Origin: Corynebacterium gerontici
GTDB lineage: Bacteria > Actinomycetota > Actinomycetes > Mycobacteriales > Mycobacteriaceae
Length of the DNA stretch: 64,000 nt
Assembly: GCF_003813985.1 (NCBI RefSeq)
Contig: NZ_CP033897.1
Coordinates: forward strand, 744,001-808,000
Direction of reading: 5' to 3'
A model generated the notes under the pieces. It was not told the origin of the DNA, did no database searches, and saw only the letters and a list, made by a program, of their open reading frames with translations. How positions within the stretch are numbered: position 1 is the first letter of the stretch; every line of letters starts with the position of its first letter. This document shows positions 11,778 through 21,175 of this stretch, piece after piece. The position numbers were made by a program, and so were the translations under genes.

Positions 11778-13567
11778 TCAACCTGGAAAACGTTCATAAG
11801 TCCTTCGGGCTTAAGACTTTGCTGAATGGCGTGAGCCTGGGCGTGCAGTCCGGCGATCGCATCGGCGTGGTCGGTCTCAATGGTGGCGGCAAGACCACGC
11901 TGCTGGAAGTACTCAGCGGTATTGAGCAACCGGATCAGGGGCGAGTGAGCCACAACTCCGCATTGCGCATGGCTGTGGTGACCCAACGCGCTGAGCTCGA
12001 TCCGGACGCGACCATTGCCGACGTGGTGGTGCGCCCGCTGGGGCTCGAAACCTACGAGTGGGCCTCCAATGCGAAGGTGCGAGAGGTGCTCGCGGGTATC
12101 GGTGTGGACGCTCTGGGTTTGGACACAAAAGTCGGCGGGCTTTCTGGTGGTGAGCGAAGGCGCGTGAACCTCGCCGCTGCGCTGGTGCAAGAACTCGACC
12201 TCGTGGTACTCGACGAACCCACCAACCACCTCGACGTAGAAGGCGTGGAGTGGCTGGCCCAACATTTGCTGTCTCGCGGCATCGCTGTGGTGGTGGTGAC
12301 GCACGACCGCTGGTTCCTGGACACGGTAGCCACCACCACCTGGGAAGTCCACGACGGCACCGTGGACATCTACGAGGGCGGCTATAACGACTGGACTTTT
12401 GCCCGCGCTGAACGTGCGCGCCAGGCCGACGCCGCAGAGCAACGCCGCCAAAACTTGGCCCGAAAGGAACTGGCGTGGCTCCGCAGAGGTGCTCCCGCTC
12501 GAACCTCGAAGCCCCGCTACCGAATCGAAGCGGCAGAGGCGCTGATCAAAGATGTTCCGCCGCCTCGCGATAGCGTTGAGCTCACCGCCTTTGCCAAGGC
12601 ACGCCAGGGCAAAGTGGTAGTAGAGCTAGAAGATGCCACCATCACCACCCCCGACGGGCGCGTGCTGGTTGAAGACCTCACGTGGCGTCTCGCGCCGGGT
12701 GAGCGCATCGGGCTCGTGGGCGTGAACGGATCCGGCAAGACGACGCTCCTGCGAACGCTTGCTGGTGCCCATGAGCTCGCGGCTGGCAAGCGCAAGGAGG
12801 GCAAGACGGTTCGCCTTGGTTGGTTGCGTCAGGAATTGGATGACTTGGACCCCTCGCTCCGGCTTCTCGACGCCGTGGAGGCCGTGGCCTCTTATGTGCA
12901 GCTGGGAAAGAAGGAACTCAGCGCCTCGCAACTGGCAGAGCGCCTTGGTTTTCCCCCGAAGCGTCAGCGCACGCCCGTTGGTGATCTCTCCGGTGGCGAA
13001 CGTAGACGCCTGCAGCTCACCCGCGTACTCATGAGTGAGCCGAACTTGCTGCTTCTCGACGAGCCCACGAACGACCTGGACATCGATACGCTTCAGGAGC
13101 TGGAATCCCTGTTGGATTCCTGGGCTGGCACGCTGGTGGTGATCTCACATGATCGCTACCTGATTGAGCGCATCGCCGATTCCACGTGGGCACTGTATGG
13201 AGACGGCAAGCTCACCAACCTGCCCGGTGGGATTGAGGAGTATCTGCGCACCCGTGAACGTTTGGCGGCGCAGCGAAGCACCAATACCCCCGAACCTTCT
13301 CCGGCCGCGAGCGATGCTAAGAAGATTTCTAATAAAGAGTTCCGCGAGCTCAACAAGAAGATGTCTGCCGCGATGCGGAAAGTTGAGCGCCTCGAGGCTG
13401 ATATTGCCAAGATTGAGCAGGACATGGCTGAGATTGCCGAAAATATCGAGGCACTGGATACCGCAAAGCTGGCGCAGTTGAGCAAGCAAAAAGATGAGCT
13501 AGAGCAACAGCGCGAAGAACAGACGATGATCTGGCTGGAGGCAGCGGACGCGCTGGAAGGTCAGTGA
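11765..13567 (+). CDS. ABC-F family ATPase (Uup/EttA-like), ribosome-associated
   Basis: Soluble protein of 600 aa with two fused ABC domains and no membrane part, so an ABC-F translation factor or antibiotic-protection-type protein. Domain 1 has Walker A GLNGGGKTT, signature LSGGERRR and Walker B VVLDEPTNHLD. Domain 2 has GVNGSGKTT, LSGGERRR and LLLDEPTNDLD. A charged coiled-coil C-terminus (residues 520-600) resembles Uup. ATG 11765 is chosen because GGAAGG precedes it; the open frame runs further upstream through ispE. Its target is not predictable from sequence. Confidence 0.9.
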   Translation: MVNLINLENVHKSFGLKTLLNGVSLGVQSGDRIGVVGLNGGGKTTLLEVLSGIEQPDQGRVSHNSALRMAVVTQRAELDPDATIADVVVRPLGLETYEWASNAKVREVLAGIGVDALGLDTKVGGLSGGERRRVNLAAALVQELDLVVLDEPTNHLDVEGVEWLAQHLLSRGIAVVVVTHDRWFLDTVATTTWEVHDGTVDIYEGGYNDWTFARAERARQADAAEQRRQNLARKELAWLRRGAPARTSKPRYRIEAAEALIKDVPPPRDSVELTAFAKARQGKVVVELEDATITTPDGRVLVEDLTWRLAPGERIGLVGVNGSGKTTLLRTLAGAHELAAGKRKEGKTVRLGWLRQELDDLDPSLRLLDAVEAVASYVQLGKKELSASQLAERLGFPPKRQRTPVGDLSGGERRRLQLTRVLMSEPNLLLLDEPTNDLDIDTLQELESLLDSWAGTLVVISHDRYLIERIADSTWALYGDGKLTNLPGGIEEYLRTRERLAAQRSTNTPEPSPAASDAKKISNKEFRELNKKMSAAMRKVERLEADIAKIEQDMAEIAENIEALDTAKLAQLSKQKDELEQQREEQTMIWLEAADALEGQ

Positions 13568-15330
13568 TTCGGATGTCGGAGAGGGCGGGAACAAAAGTGC
13601 AGCGGTTCTGGGATGCCCTGCATCCGGACAGCGTTGGCCTCGTGCTCGGAACCGCTTTCTTCGCGCTCGCTTTGACCCCGTCGCTTCTGCCTCGCGACGC
13701 CTTCTATCAATCGGTGGTCTGCGGTGTGTGTGCGGCGACGGGCTATCTCTTGGGCGTGTTTGCTCGATGGAATTGGAACTTGTGGCTGCGCGATTTTCTG
13801 CTCCCGGTGTGGAATAAGCGCCGCTGGAAACTGTCCGACACCTGGCGCCGACGCATTGAAGTAGCGCTGCTCGTCATCGCGCTGTTGTGGCTCGCTGGGA
13901 TGGTCATTTTCGCGGTACGTTGGCAGCGGGAAGTTGCCGCGCTCACCGATGCTCGCCAGCTCAGCACGGCGGAATACTTCCTCGTGTTCCCCCTGGGTAT
14001 CGGACTGTGGCTGCTGTTACTACTGCTCGGTCGCGGCATCAATGCTGCCACCGACTTCCTCATTGAGCACGGTCCTCAACGGATCGACGTCGGTATTCGT
14101 ACCACGAGCGCATGGGTAGCTGTTGGCTTAATCATTTTGGTGATCGTCAATGAGGTCGTTCCTGGCACCATCGTCAATATGGCCGAGGGCGTCTTTTCGG
14201 TTCGTAATCAAGAAATCCGTGAGGATCTCTCACAGCCAACCAACCCAGAGCGTTCGGGTAGCCCCGATTCCCTCAACGACTGGGAGGGGCTCGGTTCTTT
14301 CGGTACTCGTTTCGTGGGACTTGGGTTGCACAAAAAGGAGCTGGAGGATCTCACCGGGCGTCCGTCCAAGGAGCCGATCCGGGTGTATTCGGGGCTCGAC
14401 CACGGCGCTGATAACCAGGAACGCGCACAAAGGGTGGTCAAAGAACTTCAGCGTACCCACGCCGAGGATCGAAAGGTGGTGATGGTCGCCACCACAACCG
14501 GTACTGGCTGGGTGAATCCCACCGCCGCGCAGTCTTTGGAACTGCTTTACGACGGCGATACCGCTATCGCTGCCGCCCAGTACTCGTATCTTCCCTCCGC
14601 TATTCAATTCATCGCGGGTACCGAGATGGTGCGTGATGCGGGGGAGACACTCATTCGCGCGGTGCAGGATTGGTGGAATGAGCTCGATCCGGCAACGCGA
14701 CCAAAGCTGCTCATCTACGGCGAATCCTTGGGCGTTGTTGCCGGGGAGGGTGCTTTCTCGGGGCTTCGTGGTTTAGCGCAGGCCGCGGACGGGGTGCTGT
14801 GGATCGGACCACCCCATTCCAGCGATCTGTGGCGCAATTTCGTGTCCCGCCGCGACCCCGGTACGCCTGAGGCAGATCCTGAATACGCCGCGGGGATGGT
14901 GGTCCGCTTCGCTGCTAACACCGAGGAAATCGATGAGTTTTTAGGACCGCAGCCCCTTTGGCAATCCACGCGCGTGTTGTACGTCCAGCACGCCACGGAT
15001 CCCGTGGTGTGGTGGACACCGGATGTGATGCTCAAGGAGCCGGATTGGCTGAAAGAGCCAGCGCAATTTGACCGCAGCCCCGCGATGCGCTGGTATCCCT
15101 TCGTCACGTTTTTCCAGTTGAGTTTTGATTTACCGGTGGCCGCCAACGTCCCCAACGGTCATGGACACAACTATGGATCAGGTGTGCTCGATGGCCTTGC
15201 GGCGATTTCCAATGAGGAAAAGTTCAACCGCGAGTACGTAGATCAGCAGCGGGTATTCCTGGACAAGGCGATGGAGCATCAAGGCCCTGAGAAGGAAATT
15301 GGGGTGAATCAGCAACAAGCCCAACTCTAG
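13564..15330 (+). CDS. Membrane-anchored alpha/beta-hydrolase family protein
   Basis: Protein of 588 aa with about four hydrophobic spans in residues 18-210, then a soluble domain. It matches the layout of the actinobacterial Abhydrolase_9 N- and C-terminal families. The nucleophile elbow is YGESLGVVAGEGAF near residue 385, and late residues include an NGHGHNYG segment that could supply the His. GTG 13564 overlaps the upstream stop (GTGA); ATG 13573 is the alternative. The substrate is unknown, possibly envelope lipid esters. It ends the overlapping rsmA run. Confidence 0.75.
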   Translation: MIRMSERAGTKVQRFWDALHPDSVGLVLGTAFFALALTPSLLPRDAFYQSVVCGVCAATGYLLGVFARWNWNLWLRDFLLPVWNKRRWKLSDTWRRRIEVALLVIALLWLAGMVIFAVRWQREVAALTDARQLSTAEYFLVFPLGIGLWLLLLLLGRGINAATDFLIEHGPQRIDVGIRTTSAWVAVGLIILVIVNEVVPGTIVNMAEGVFSVRNQEIREDLSQPTNPERSGSPDSLNDWEGLGSFGTRFVGLGLHKKELEDLTGRPSKEPIRVYSGLDHGADNQERAQRVVKELQRTHAEDRKVVMVATTTGTGWVNPTAAQSLELLYDGDTAIAAAQYSYLPSAIQFIAGTEMVRDAGETLIRAVQDWWNELDPATRPKLLIYGESLGVVAGEGAFSGLRGLAQAADGVLWIGPPHSSDLWRNFVSRRDPGTPEADPEYAAGMVVRFAANTEEIDEFLGPQPLWQSTRVLYVQHATDPVVWWTPDVMLKEPDWLKEPAQFDRSPAMRWYPFVTFFQLSFDLPVAANVPNGHGHNYGSGVLDGLAAISNEEKFNREYVDQQRVFLDKAMEHQGPEKEIGVNQQQAQL

Positions 15331-15396
15331 AGGGAACTAATTTTCATCAGCGCACGACTAACACTCCAGAACGCGTTCTTCATTCATTCACCCATC

Positions 15397-15424
15397 CCCA
15401 CCCGGCGCCCTCGAACCGGGTGGG
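15397..15424. terminator. Hairpin between the hydrolase and PepSY genes
   Basis: Perfect 9-bp arms CCCACCCGG/CCGGGTGGG around a 10-nt loop. There is no T-run on either strand, so it may be a weak terminator or a leader structure of the next gene. Confidence 0.45.
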
Positions 15425-15448
15425 TCGAGTAGTTGGAGAACACCCTGA

Positions 15449-16774
15449 ATGTCCCTCAAACTCAATAACTTCACCCAACAACGCGCTGCTCAGAGGCCAT
15501 TGCGCCCAATTTTGGCGCGCCTGCATACGGCGGCGGGCATCCTCATCACCCCACTTATCCTGGTGGCCGCGCTCACGGGATTTTTCTATGCGCTCGCGCC
15601 AACGTTGGAGCAATGGGTCTATCACGATGAGATCTATGCCAACGTCAGTGATGGGCCACGGGAGAGCGTCGAAAAGCAAGTGCGGGCTGCGCAGGCGGCC
15701 GCTGGGGACAAAGAATTAGCCGCCGTGCAGCTTTTCGACGACCCCATGCGAAACACTCGAGTGCTGTTCGCAGACGATACGCTGGACGAAGGGGTGCAGT
15801 ATGCCGTCTTCGTGGATCCGCACAATGCGCAGGTAGAAGGCGAGCTAGAACAGTATGGCAGCAGCGGATCCCTGCCGCTTCGCCGATGGCTGGCGTATGG
15901 GCATAAGAACCTGTGGCTCGGAACTCCGGGACGAATCTACTCGGAGGTAGCGGCAAGTTGGCTTGGATTCTTTGCCGTCAGCGGGGTGGTGCTGTGGTGG
16001 CAATTGCAACGCAAAGGCTCGGGAAGGCTTGCGCGGATGTTCTCGTGGCGTTCAAATGCGCGTGCATCGGGACGCCTCAAACTCTTGAGAAGCCATGGCG
16101 TTTGGGGCAGTGTATTGGCTGCGGGCATGATCTTCCTATGCGTCACAGGCCTGACCTGGTCCCTGGTGGCGGGCGAAAACATTGCCAAGGTTCGCACTCA
16201 TTTTGGTTGGGCCACGCCAAAAACTGTGGCAAGCCTTGAAGCCGAGGCGAGCTCTACGGACCCGCTGTCGCACATTGACGAGGTTGCTCAAGGTGCTTTT
16301 GACTCACTGCGGGCTCCACTGAAAATCGCCGTACCGCAGGATTCGACCAAGGGCTGGGTTGCCTCCGAGGTGCGCCAGCCGTACCGCCTCAGCAATGATG
16401 CCGTGGTGCTTAACGATGCAGGTGAAGTGGTGCGTTGGAACCGTTTTAGCGATTGGCCCTTTGCCGCGAAGGCCACCGCTTGGCTCATCCAACTGCACAT
16501 GGGCACCCTCTTCGGGCTTCCGAACCAGATTGTGCTGGCGTTACTGGCCGTGGGCATTCTCTTCCTGCTACTTCGAGGAATACAGATGTGGGCTGCTCGC
16601 GGATTTGCGCCGGCGCCAGCGCCACAACAGTGGAATGTGCTGCGCAGCCCAGCAGGCATTGGATTCGTGCTCGGACTTGCGGTCTATAGTGTGCTCGCGC
16701 CGCTCTTCGGCGCCTCGCTATTGGTGGTTGTTGCGCTCGATTTCTTGTGGAGCAGGCGGCGTTCGCGCCATTGA
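15449..16774 (+). CDS. PepSY-associated membrane protein (PiuB/iron-regulated type)
   Basis: Protein of 441 aa with four or five membrane spans: LHTAAGILITPLILVAALTGFFYAL near residue 27, then segments near 165, 215, 360 and 415. Extracellular PepSY-like segments lie between them. This is the architecture of the PepSY-TM family often linked to iron/haem or copper handling. No DtxR-like box was found upstream, so iron control is not shown. The gene carries two inverted CGTCGAAAAGC copies only 52 bp apart (15667 and 15730). Confidence 0.75.
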   Translation: MSLKLNNFTQQRAAQRPLRPILARLHTAAGILITPLILVAALTGFFYALAPTLEQWVYHDEIYANVSDGPRESVEKQVRAAQAAAGDKELAAVQLFDDPMRNTRVLFADDTLDEGVQYAVFVDPHNAQVEGELEQYGSSGSLPLRRWLAYGHKNLWLGTPGRIYSEVAASWLGFFAVSGVVLWWQLQRKGSGRLARMFSWRSNARASGRLKLLRSHGVWGSVLAAGMIFLCVTGLTWSLVAGENIAKVRTHFGWATPKTVASLEAEASSTDPLSHIDEVAQGAFDSLRAPLKIAVPQDSTKGWVASEVRQPYRLSNDAVVLNDAGEVVRWNRFSDWPFAAKATAWLIQLHMGTLFGLPNQIVLALLAVGILFLLLRGIQMWAARGFAPAPAPQQWNVLRSPAGIGFVLGLAVYSVLAPLFGASLLVVVALDFLWSRRRSRH

Positions 16775-16855
16775 TTGCTTCGCGGAGTAGCCTTGTGGGC
16801 AACGCTCGCGTATGCGAGTCCTCGCATTCGATGACTTTGGGAAGAGGCATTGGCA

Positions 16856-18463
16856 ATGGCCGGAGTATTCAAAAAGACAATCAGCACGGCGGCAGGAGCT
16901 TTTGGCGCGCTCGCGGCGTGGGATTTAACGCAGCGAAAGCACGCCATCAAGCGAAACTTCCCAGTCATCGGCAACGCACGCTACATGTTGGAATCCATTC
17001 GTCCGGAGATCCAGCAATACTTCGTTGAATCCAACACCGACGGACGCCCCTTCGACCGCGTGACTCGCACCATGATCTACGAGCGCGCCAAGGGCATCCA
17101 TTCAGTCACCGCCTTCGGAACCGAACTCGATATCCAAGCCATTGGCTACGACCACCTTCTGCACACAGCCGCGCCAGTGGATGTGATGGAAGAAGCCCCA
17201 AAGGTTCACATCGGTGGTCCAGATTGCACACAGCCATTTGATACCTCCCTGCTCAACATTTCCTCAATGAGTTTCGGTGCACTTTCTGCACGCGCGGTGC
17301 TCTCGATGAACAAAGGTGCGGCGAAGGGCAACTTCATCCAGGAAACCGGGGAAGGGGGCTTAACGAAGTATCACCTGGAATACGGGGCACCATTGGTTTG
17401 GGAGTTGGGTTCCGGTTTCTTCGGCGCCCGCACTCAAGAGGGACGTTTCGACCCGGAGCAATTCAAAGAGAAGGCCGCAAATCCAAACGTGAAAGGAATT
17501 TTGCTCAAGCTGTCCCAAGGCGCAAAGCCAGGCATGGGTGGGCAATTGCCGGGCGAGAAAGTAAATCCGGAAATCGCTGAAGCGCGCGGTGTTGAGCCGT
17601 GGAAATCTGTCATATCACCGTCTGCTAATCCAGAATTTTCCACTCCCGTGGAAATGATGCAGTTCATCGGCCGTCTGCGCGAGTTAGCCGGCGGTAAGCC
17701 GGTTGGCTTCAAGCTCTGCGTGGGCTCTCGCGTGGAATTCCTGGCGATGTGCAAGGCCATGTTGGAAACCGGCATCACCCCAGACTTCATACACGTAGAT
17801 GGATCCGAGGGTGGCACTGGCGCCGCACCGGGTGAATACGCCGACCACATGGGTACCCCGCTGTCTGAAGGCCTCATCGTTGTGCAAAATGCCCTCGTTG
17901 GCTGCGGATTGCGACACAAAATCGCCATTGGCGCCGCCGGCAAGGTGGCGGCGGGCAATGACATTATTAAGCGCCTGGCCCTGGGTGCCGACTACTGCAA
18001 CGCAGCGCGACCGATGATGATGGCGGTGGGCTGCATTCAAGCGCAGAAGTGCCACACCAATCGTTGTCCAACCGGTGTAGCCACCCAAAACAAGTGGCTC
18101 GAACACGGTATCGATATTGAAGATAAAGGCGAGCGCGTGTACCGCTACCAAAAAGCCACGGTGGAATCCGCCATGCACTTGCTTGCCAGTATGGGGCTGA
18201 GTGATTTTGATGCGCTTGGCCCGCGCCACGTGGTGCGCAGAGTAGACGAGTACCACTTAGTTACCTACGCGGATCTCGCGGAGTGGCTGGAGCCTAACGC
18301 CCTGCTAGAAGGCTCGGCCTCAGAGTCTTGGCAGCGAGATTTTGAAACCGCCAGTGCAGATCGCTTCCAAGAACCGGCGGCGGCGCATATCCGCTCAGGT
18401 GCTTCCCGCAAGGCAGCGAAGGAATTCGCCGAGGACGTCCGCAAGAGCGGAAACCAAGATTAG
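16856..18463 (+). CDS. FMN-binding glutamate-synthase-like protein
   Basis: Protein of 535 aa related to the central/FMN region of the large glutamate synthase subunit but without the glutaminase or GXGXG domains. Visible marks are ISSMSFGALSARAV, QETGEGGLTKYH, HVDGSEGGTGAAP for FMN binding, and a cysteine cluster CIQAQKCHTNRCPTG that would hold a 3Fe-4S centre. An N-terminal hydrophobic stretch may tether it to the membrane. ATG 16856 has GAAGAGG at good spacing; TTG 16850 is in frame. Stand-alone members have no settled reaction. It converges with the next gene with overlapping stops. Confidence 0.82.
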   Translation: MAGVFKKTISTAAGAFGALAAWDLTQRKHAIKRNFPVIGNARYMLESIRPEIQQYFVESNTDGRPFDRVTRTMIYERAKGIHSVTAFGTELDIQAIGYDHLLHTAAPVDVMEEAPKVHIGGPDCTQPFDTSLLNISSMSFGALSARAVLSMNKGAAKGNFIQETGEGGLTKYHLEYGAPLVWELGSGFFGARTQEGRFDPEQFKEKAANPNVKGILLKLSQGAKPGMGGQLPGEKVNPEIAEARGVEPWKSVISPSANPEFSTPVEMMQFIGRLRELAGGKPVGFKLCVGSRVEFLAMCKAMLETGITPDFIHVDGSEGGTGAAPGEYADHMGTPLSEGLIVVQNALVGCGLRHKIAIGAAGKVAAGNDIIKRLALGADYCNAARPMMMAVGCIQAQKCHTNRCPTGVATQNKWLEHGIDIEDKGERVYRYQKATVESAMHLLASMGLSDFDALGPRHVVRRVDEYHLVTYADLAEWLEPNALLEGSASESWQRDFETASADRFQEPAAAHIRSGASRKAAKEFAEDVRKSGNQD

Positions 18464-19776
18464 GCGGCTTTGCGTTTGATGAGCAGCGTCGTGGCGGCTG
18501 CGATGAGCAACGCGACGGCACTGCTGAGCTGATAAATTGCAGCGAGTTCCTGGCTAATTCCCGTGTGCCACACGTATGCGCTCACGGCGGTGCCTGGATG
18601 TTTGCTCAAACCGAAAGACCCGAGCGCCAAGATGCCCAGCACGATCCATTGCTGCGCGACGGCGCCGAAGCCCTCGCATCTGGCCATCACCATGAAGCGC
18701 TCGCTGGAGGGGATCTGAGGATCCCTGTTCAGTCCATCCCGGAATAAGGCCTTCCCGGTAAAGGCGCCGATCATGGTCAACATCACGCCTGGCACCATCC
18801 ACCACGTCCCGCAGCCGGGAATAATCAGTCCCACGCCAATCAGCGTGAGAATCAGTGCGTGCGACCACTGAATATGACGCCGTGCCAGGATCGGCCCGAT
18901 GAGCGCTCCCGCGATATAGCACGCCACCGCGCCAAGGAGAAGGTCTTGGCGGTTCATGGCGATGCAGCAGAGCATCGGAAAGACCCAACCGTAATTCCGA
19001 AGCGCCGCAAACCAAATGCCTGCTCGCATATACGCAGGCATGCTGCGGGTACGGAGTGTCCTTTCAAGAACCGCCAAGAGTGCGAAGGCGAATACACCCC
19101 CGATGAGCACCCAAATCACTGCGGTTTGGCGCGTGAGCCTCACAGTGAATCCGAACCCCATCATGGTGAGCATCGTCAAGATGTGGAGGCGCGATCCTTC
19201 CCGGTGCTGGTAGAGCTCCGCTACCTTCTCGCCAACTTTGGGCGGATGAAGCTGAGCCAAACCCCAAAGCGCTGCTGCGTACACTCCCAACAGCAGGATC
19301 CACCCCGACATCGGATGCAGTTGGCGAAGCAGCATCACGCAAACACCCAGGCACAACAGCCAAACATCGACGTGCCACTCCGGCCGTGAGCTCCAACCGC
19401 TGCCGCTTGTCAAGGTAGTGAGCGCGGGAGAATAGAGCCCCACCGTCAAGCCCAAGAGCATGGCTCCGAGATCCCAGAACACGCTGCCGCTGGGGGTGAG
19501 CAAGACTGAGAGCACTAGGAGCAGGCAGGCGACCACGGCTCCGCTTGCGCCGAGGCGGGCAGTGCCAAGAGGCTGATGCATGTAGCCGAAGGCACGTGAA
19601 GCAAAGGGCGCTGTGTGGAATGCGGTGAAGAATAGAACCAGAGGTAGCAGGTAGTGCACTTCGCCCGGGTGGCTCAAGGCCATGCTTGCAAATATTAAAC
19701 CCGGCAAAAGTGTGCCTCCGATGCTCAACGCTCGCGCGTTCAGCAGCAGTGCTTGTAGGGCCGGGGCGTTTGGCAT
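18460..19776 (-). CDS. Polytopic membrane protein of unknown function
   Basis: About 438 aa, very hydrophobic with roughly 11-12 predicted spans evenly distributed (for example LLPGLIFASMAL, LLLVLSVLL, WILLLGVYAAALWGL, AVALLIAAATTLLI). The size and layout suggest a transporter-like fold, but I see no family signature. ATG 19776 (MPNAPALQALLL) is chosen because residues upstream of it are Arg-rich and low in hydrophobicity; the open frame extends to 19890, which would overlap the divergent promoter. Its stop overlaps that of the FMN enzyme. Confidence 0.6.
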   Translation of the reverse strand: MPNAPALQALLLNARALSIGGTLLPGLIFASMALSHPGEVHYLLPLVLFFTAFHTAPFASRAFGYMHQPLGTARLGASGAVVACLLLVLSVLLTPSGSVFWDLGAMLLGLTVGLYSPALTTLTSGSGWSSRPEWHVDVWLLCLGVCVMLLRQLHPMSGWILLLGVYAAALWGLAQLHPPKVGEKVAELYQHREGSRLHILTMLTMMGFGFTVRLTRQTAVIWVLIGGVFAFALLAVLERTLRTRSMPAYMRAGIWFAALRNYGWVFPMLCCIAMNRQDLLLGAVACYIAGALIGPILARRHIQWSHALILTLIGVGLIIPGCGTWWMVPGVMLTMIGAFTGKALFRDGLNRDPQIPSSERFMVMARCEGFGAVAQQWIVLGILALGSFGLSKHPGTAVSAYVWHTGISQELAAIYQLSSAVALLIAAATTLLIKRKAA

Positions 19777-19876
19777 GAGGTCGAGTTTAGTAGGGCAATG
19801 CGCTCGATCGCGCGAACCATTTCGCATGGCGTTGTGCCTGCGGCGTGACGTTCGAAAAAGCGCTAGCATGGCGGGC

Positions 19877-20200
19877 ATGATTTTGATCAACGCTCGTCAC
19901 ACCGTAAAGCCCGAATACGTAGATAGCTTCATGGATAAGGTTGCAGAGTTCACCGAGGCCACCCGCGCCGAGGAAGGCAACCTGTTCTTCGTTTGGCATC
20001 AGTCCTTGGAAGAGCCCAATGTATTCATGCTCGTGGAGGCCTTCAAGGACGATGCAGCCGAGGCGCACGTGAATTCCGCGCACTTTAAGAAGATGCAAGA
20101 AGAAATGCCTCAGTACTTGGTTGAAACCCCCGACGTGATCAATACCCTTATTGAGGGCAAGACCGAGTGGGACAAGCTCAACGAGTTTGAAGTGAAGTAA
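19877..20200 (+). CDS. Antibiotic-biosynthesis-monooxygenase (ABM) domain protein
   Basis: Small dimeric ferredoxin-like-fold protein of 107 aa: MILINARHTVKPEYVDSF, then EEGNLFFVWHQSLEEPNVFMLVEAFKD and a central H-N-S-A-H-F-K segment typical of ABM/YgiN-like quinone or haem-related oxygenases. The substrate is unknown. ATG 19868 (MAG before MIL) is an alternative start. The frame is open far upstream but that part looks non-coding. A clean terminator follows. Confidence 0.8.
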   Translation: MILINARHTVKPEYVDSFMDKVAEFTEATRAEEGNLFFVWHQSLEEPNVFMLVEAFKDDAAEAHVNSAHFKKMQEEMPQYLVETPDVINTLIEGKTEWDKLNEFEVK

Positions 20201-20218
20201 TCTCTGTTTTCTTCAAAT

Positions 20219-20245
20219 GCTGCCCCAAGCTGGGGGCAGCTTTCT
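20219..20245 (+). terminator. Terminator after the ABM gene
   Basis: Perfect 8-bp stem GCTGCCCC/GGGGCAGC with a 6-nt loop, followed by TTTCTCATTT. Confidence 0.75.
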
Positions 20246-20269
20246 CATTTGGGCGGTAAATTGAGTGGT

Positions 20270-21121
20270 ATGGCAAAAAAGGATGCGAAAAACGCCCAGA
20301 ACCAGGTTGAAGATCAACACGTCAAGCCCAAAAAGCTGGATAAGAAGGCCTATGAAAAGGAACTCAAGCGCCTGCAGGCCGAGCTGGTAGATATGCAGCA
20401 GTGGGTGGTGGAAACCGGAGCCCGCGTGGTGATCATCATGGAAGGCCGCGACGCTGCCGGCAAGGGTTCAGCGATCAAACGCATCACGCAGTATCTCAAC
20501 CCCCGCACGTGCCGTATTGAGGCACTTCCGGCTCCGAACTCCCGCGAACAGGGGCAGTGGTATTTCCAACGTTATGTGGAAAAACTGCCAACCGCCGGCG
20601 AGATCGTGATTTTTGACCGTTCCTGGTACAACCGCGCTGGTGTTGAGCGGGTCATGGGCTTTTGCACTTCGAAGGAATACCGCCGTTTCTTGCACCAGGC
20701 TCCGATTTTTGAACGTCTGCTGGTTGAAGACGGCATCATGCTGCGCAAGTACTGGTTCTCTGTCTCCGACGAGGAGCAAATTGAGCGCTTCAAATCTCGC
20801 CGTAATGATCCTTTGCGCCGCTGGAAGCTTTCTCCGATGGACTTGCAATCAATTACCAAGTGGGAGGATTATTCCCGCGCCAAGGATGAGATGTTTGTGC
20901 ACACGGACATCCCGGCGGCCCCCTGGTACACGGTGGAATCGGAGGATAAGAAGCGCAGCCGCATTAATGTGATTAGCCACCTGCTGTCCACCATTCCTTA
21001 TGAGAAGATTGACCGTCCATTGCCGGAGATCCCCGAGCGCCCAGAGGGGAATAATTACGAGCGTCCCCCGCGCGAGGATTTCCGGTATGTTCCGGATGTG
21101 GCAGCCAAGCTGGAAAAATAA
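20270..21121 (+). CDS. ppk2: Polyphosphate kinase 2 (class I PPK2)
   Basis: Uses polyphosphate to phosphorylate nucleoside diphosphates, typically GDP or ADP. It is 283 aa with one PPK2 domain. Walker A is MEGRDAAGKGSAIKR, Walker B is VIFDRSWYNRAGVE, and the lid region has RRNDPLRRWKLSPMD. The charged N-terminus (about 30 residues, Lys/Gln-rich) precedes the domain. ATG 20270 is chosen over TTG 20249. The polyphosphatase gene ppx lies 34 kb away, so both arms of polyphosphate turnover are in the window. Confidence 0.93.
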   Translation: MAKKDAKNAQNQVEDQHVKPKKLDKKAYEKELKRLQAELVDMQQWVVETGARVVIIMEGRDAAGKGSAIKRITQYLNPRTCRIEALPAPNSREQGQWYFQRYVEKLPTAGEIVIFDRSWYNRAGVERVMGFCTSKEYRRFLHQAPIFERLLVEDGIMLRKYWFSVSDEEQIERFKSRRNDPLRRWKLSPMDLQSITKWEDYSRAKDEMFVHTDIPAAPWYTVESEDKKRSRINVISHLLSTIPYEKIDRPLPEIPERPEGNNYERPPREDFRYVPDVAAKLEK

Positions 21122-21175
21122 CCCAGCCCGTGTGACCCGGTGCATATTTTGAGGTGATGTGCAACACTGGTGGTT

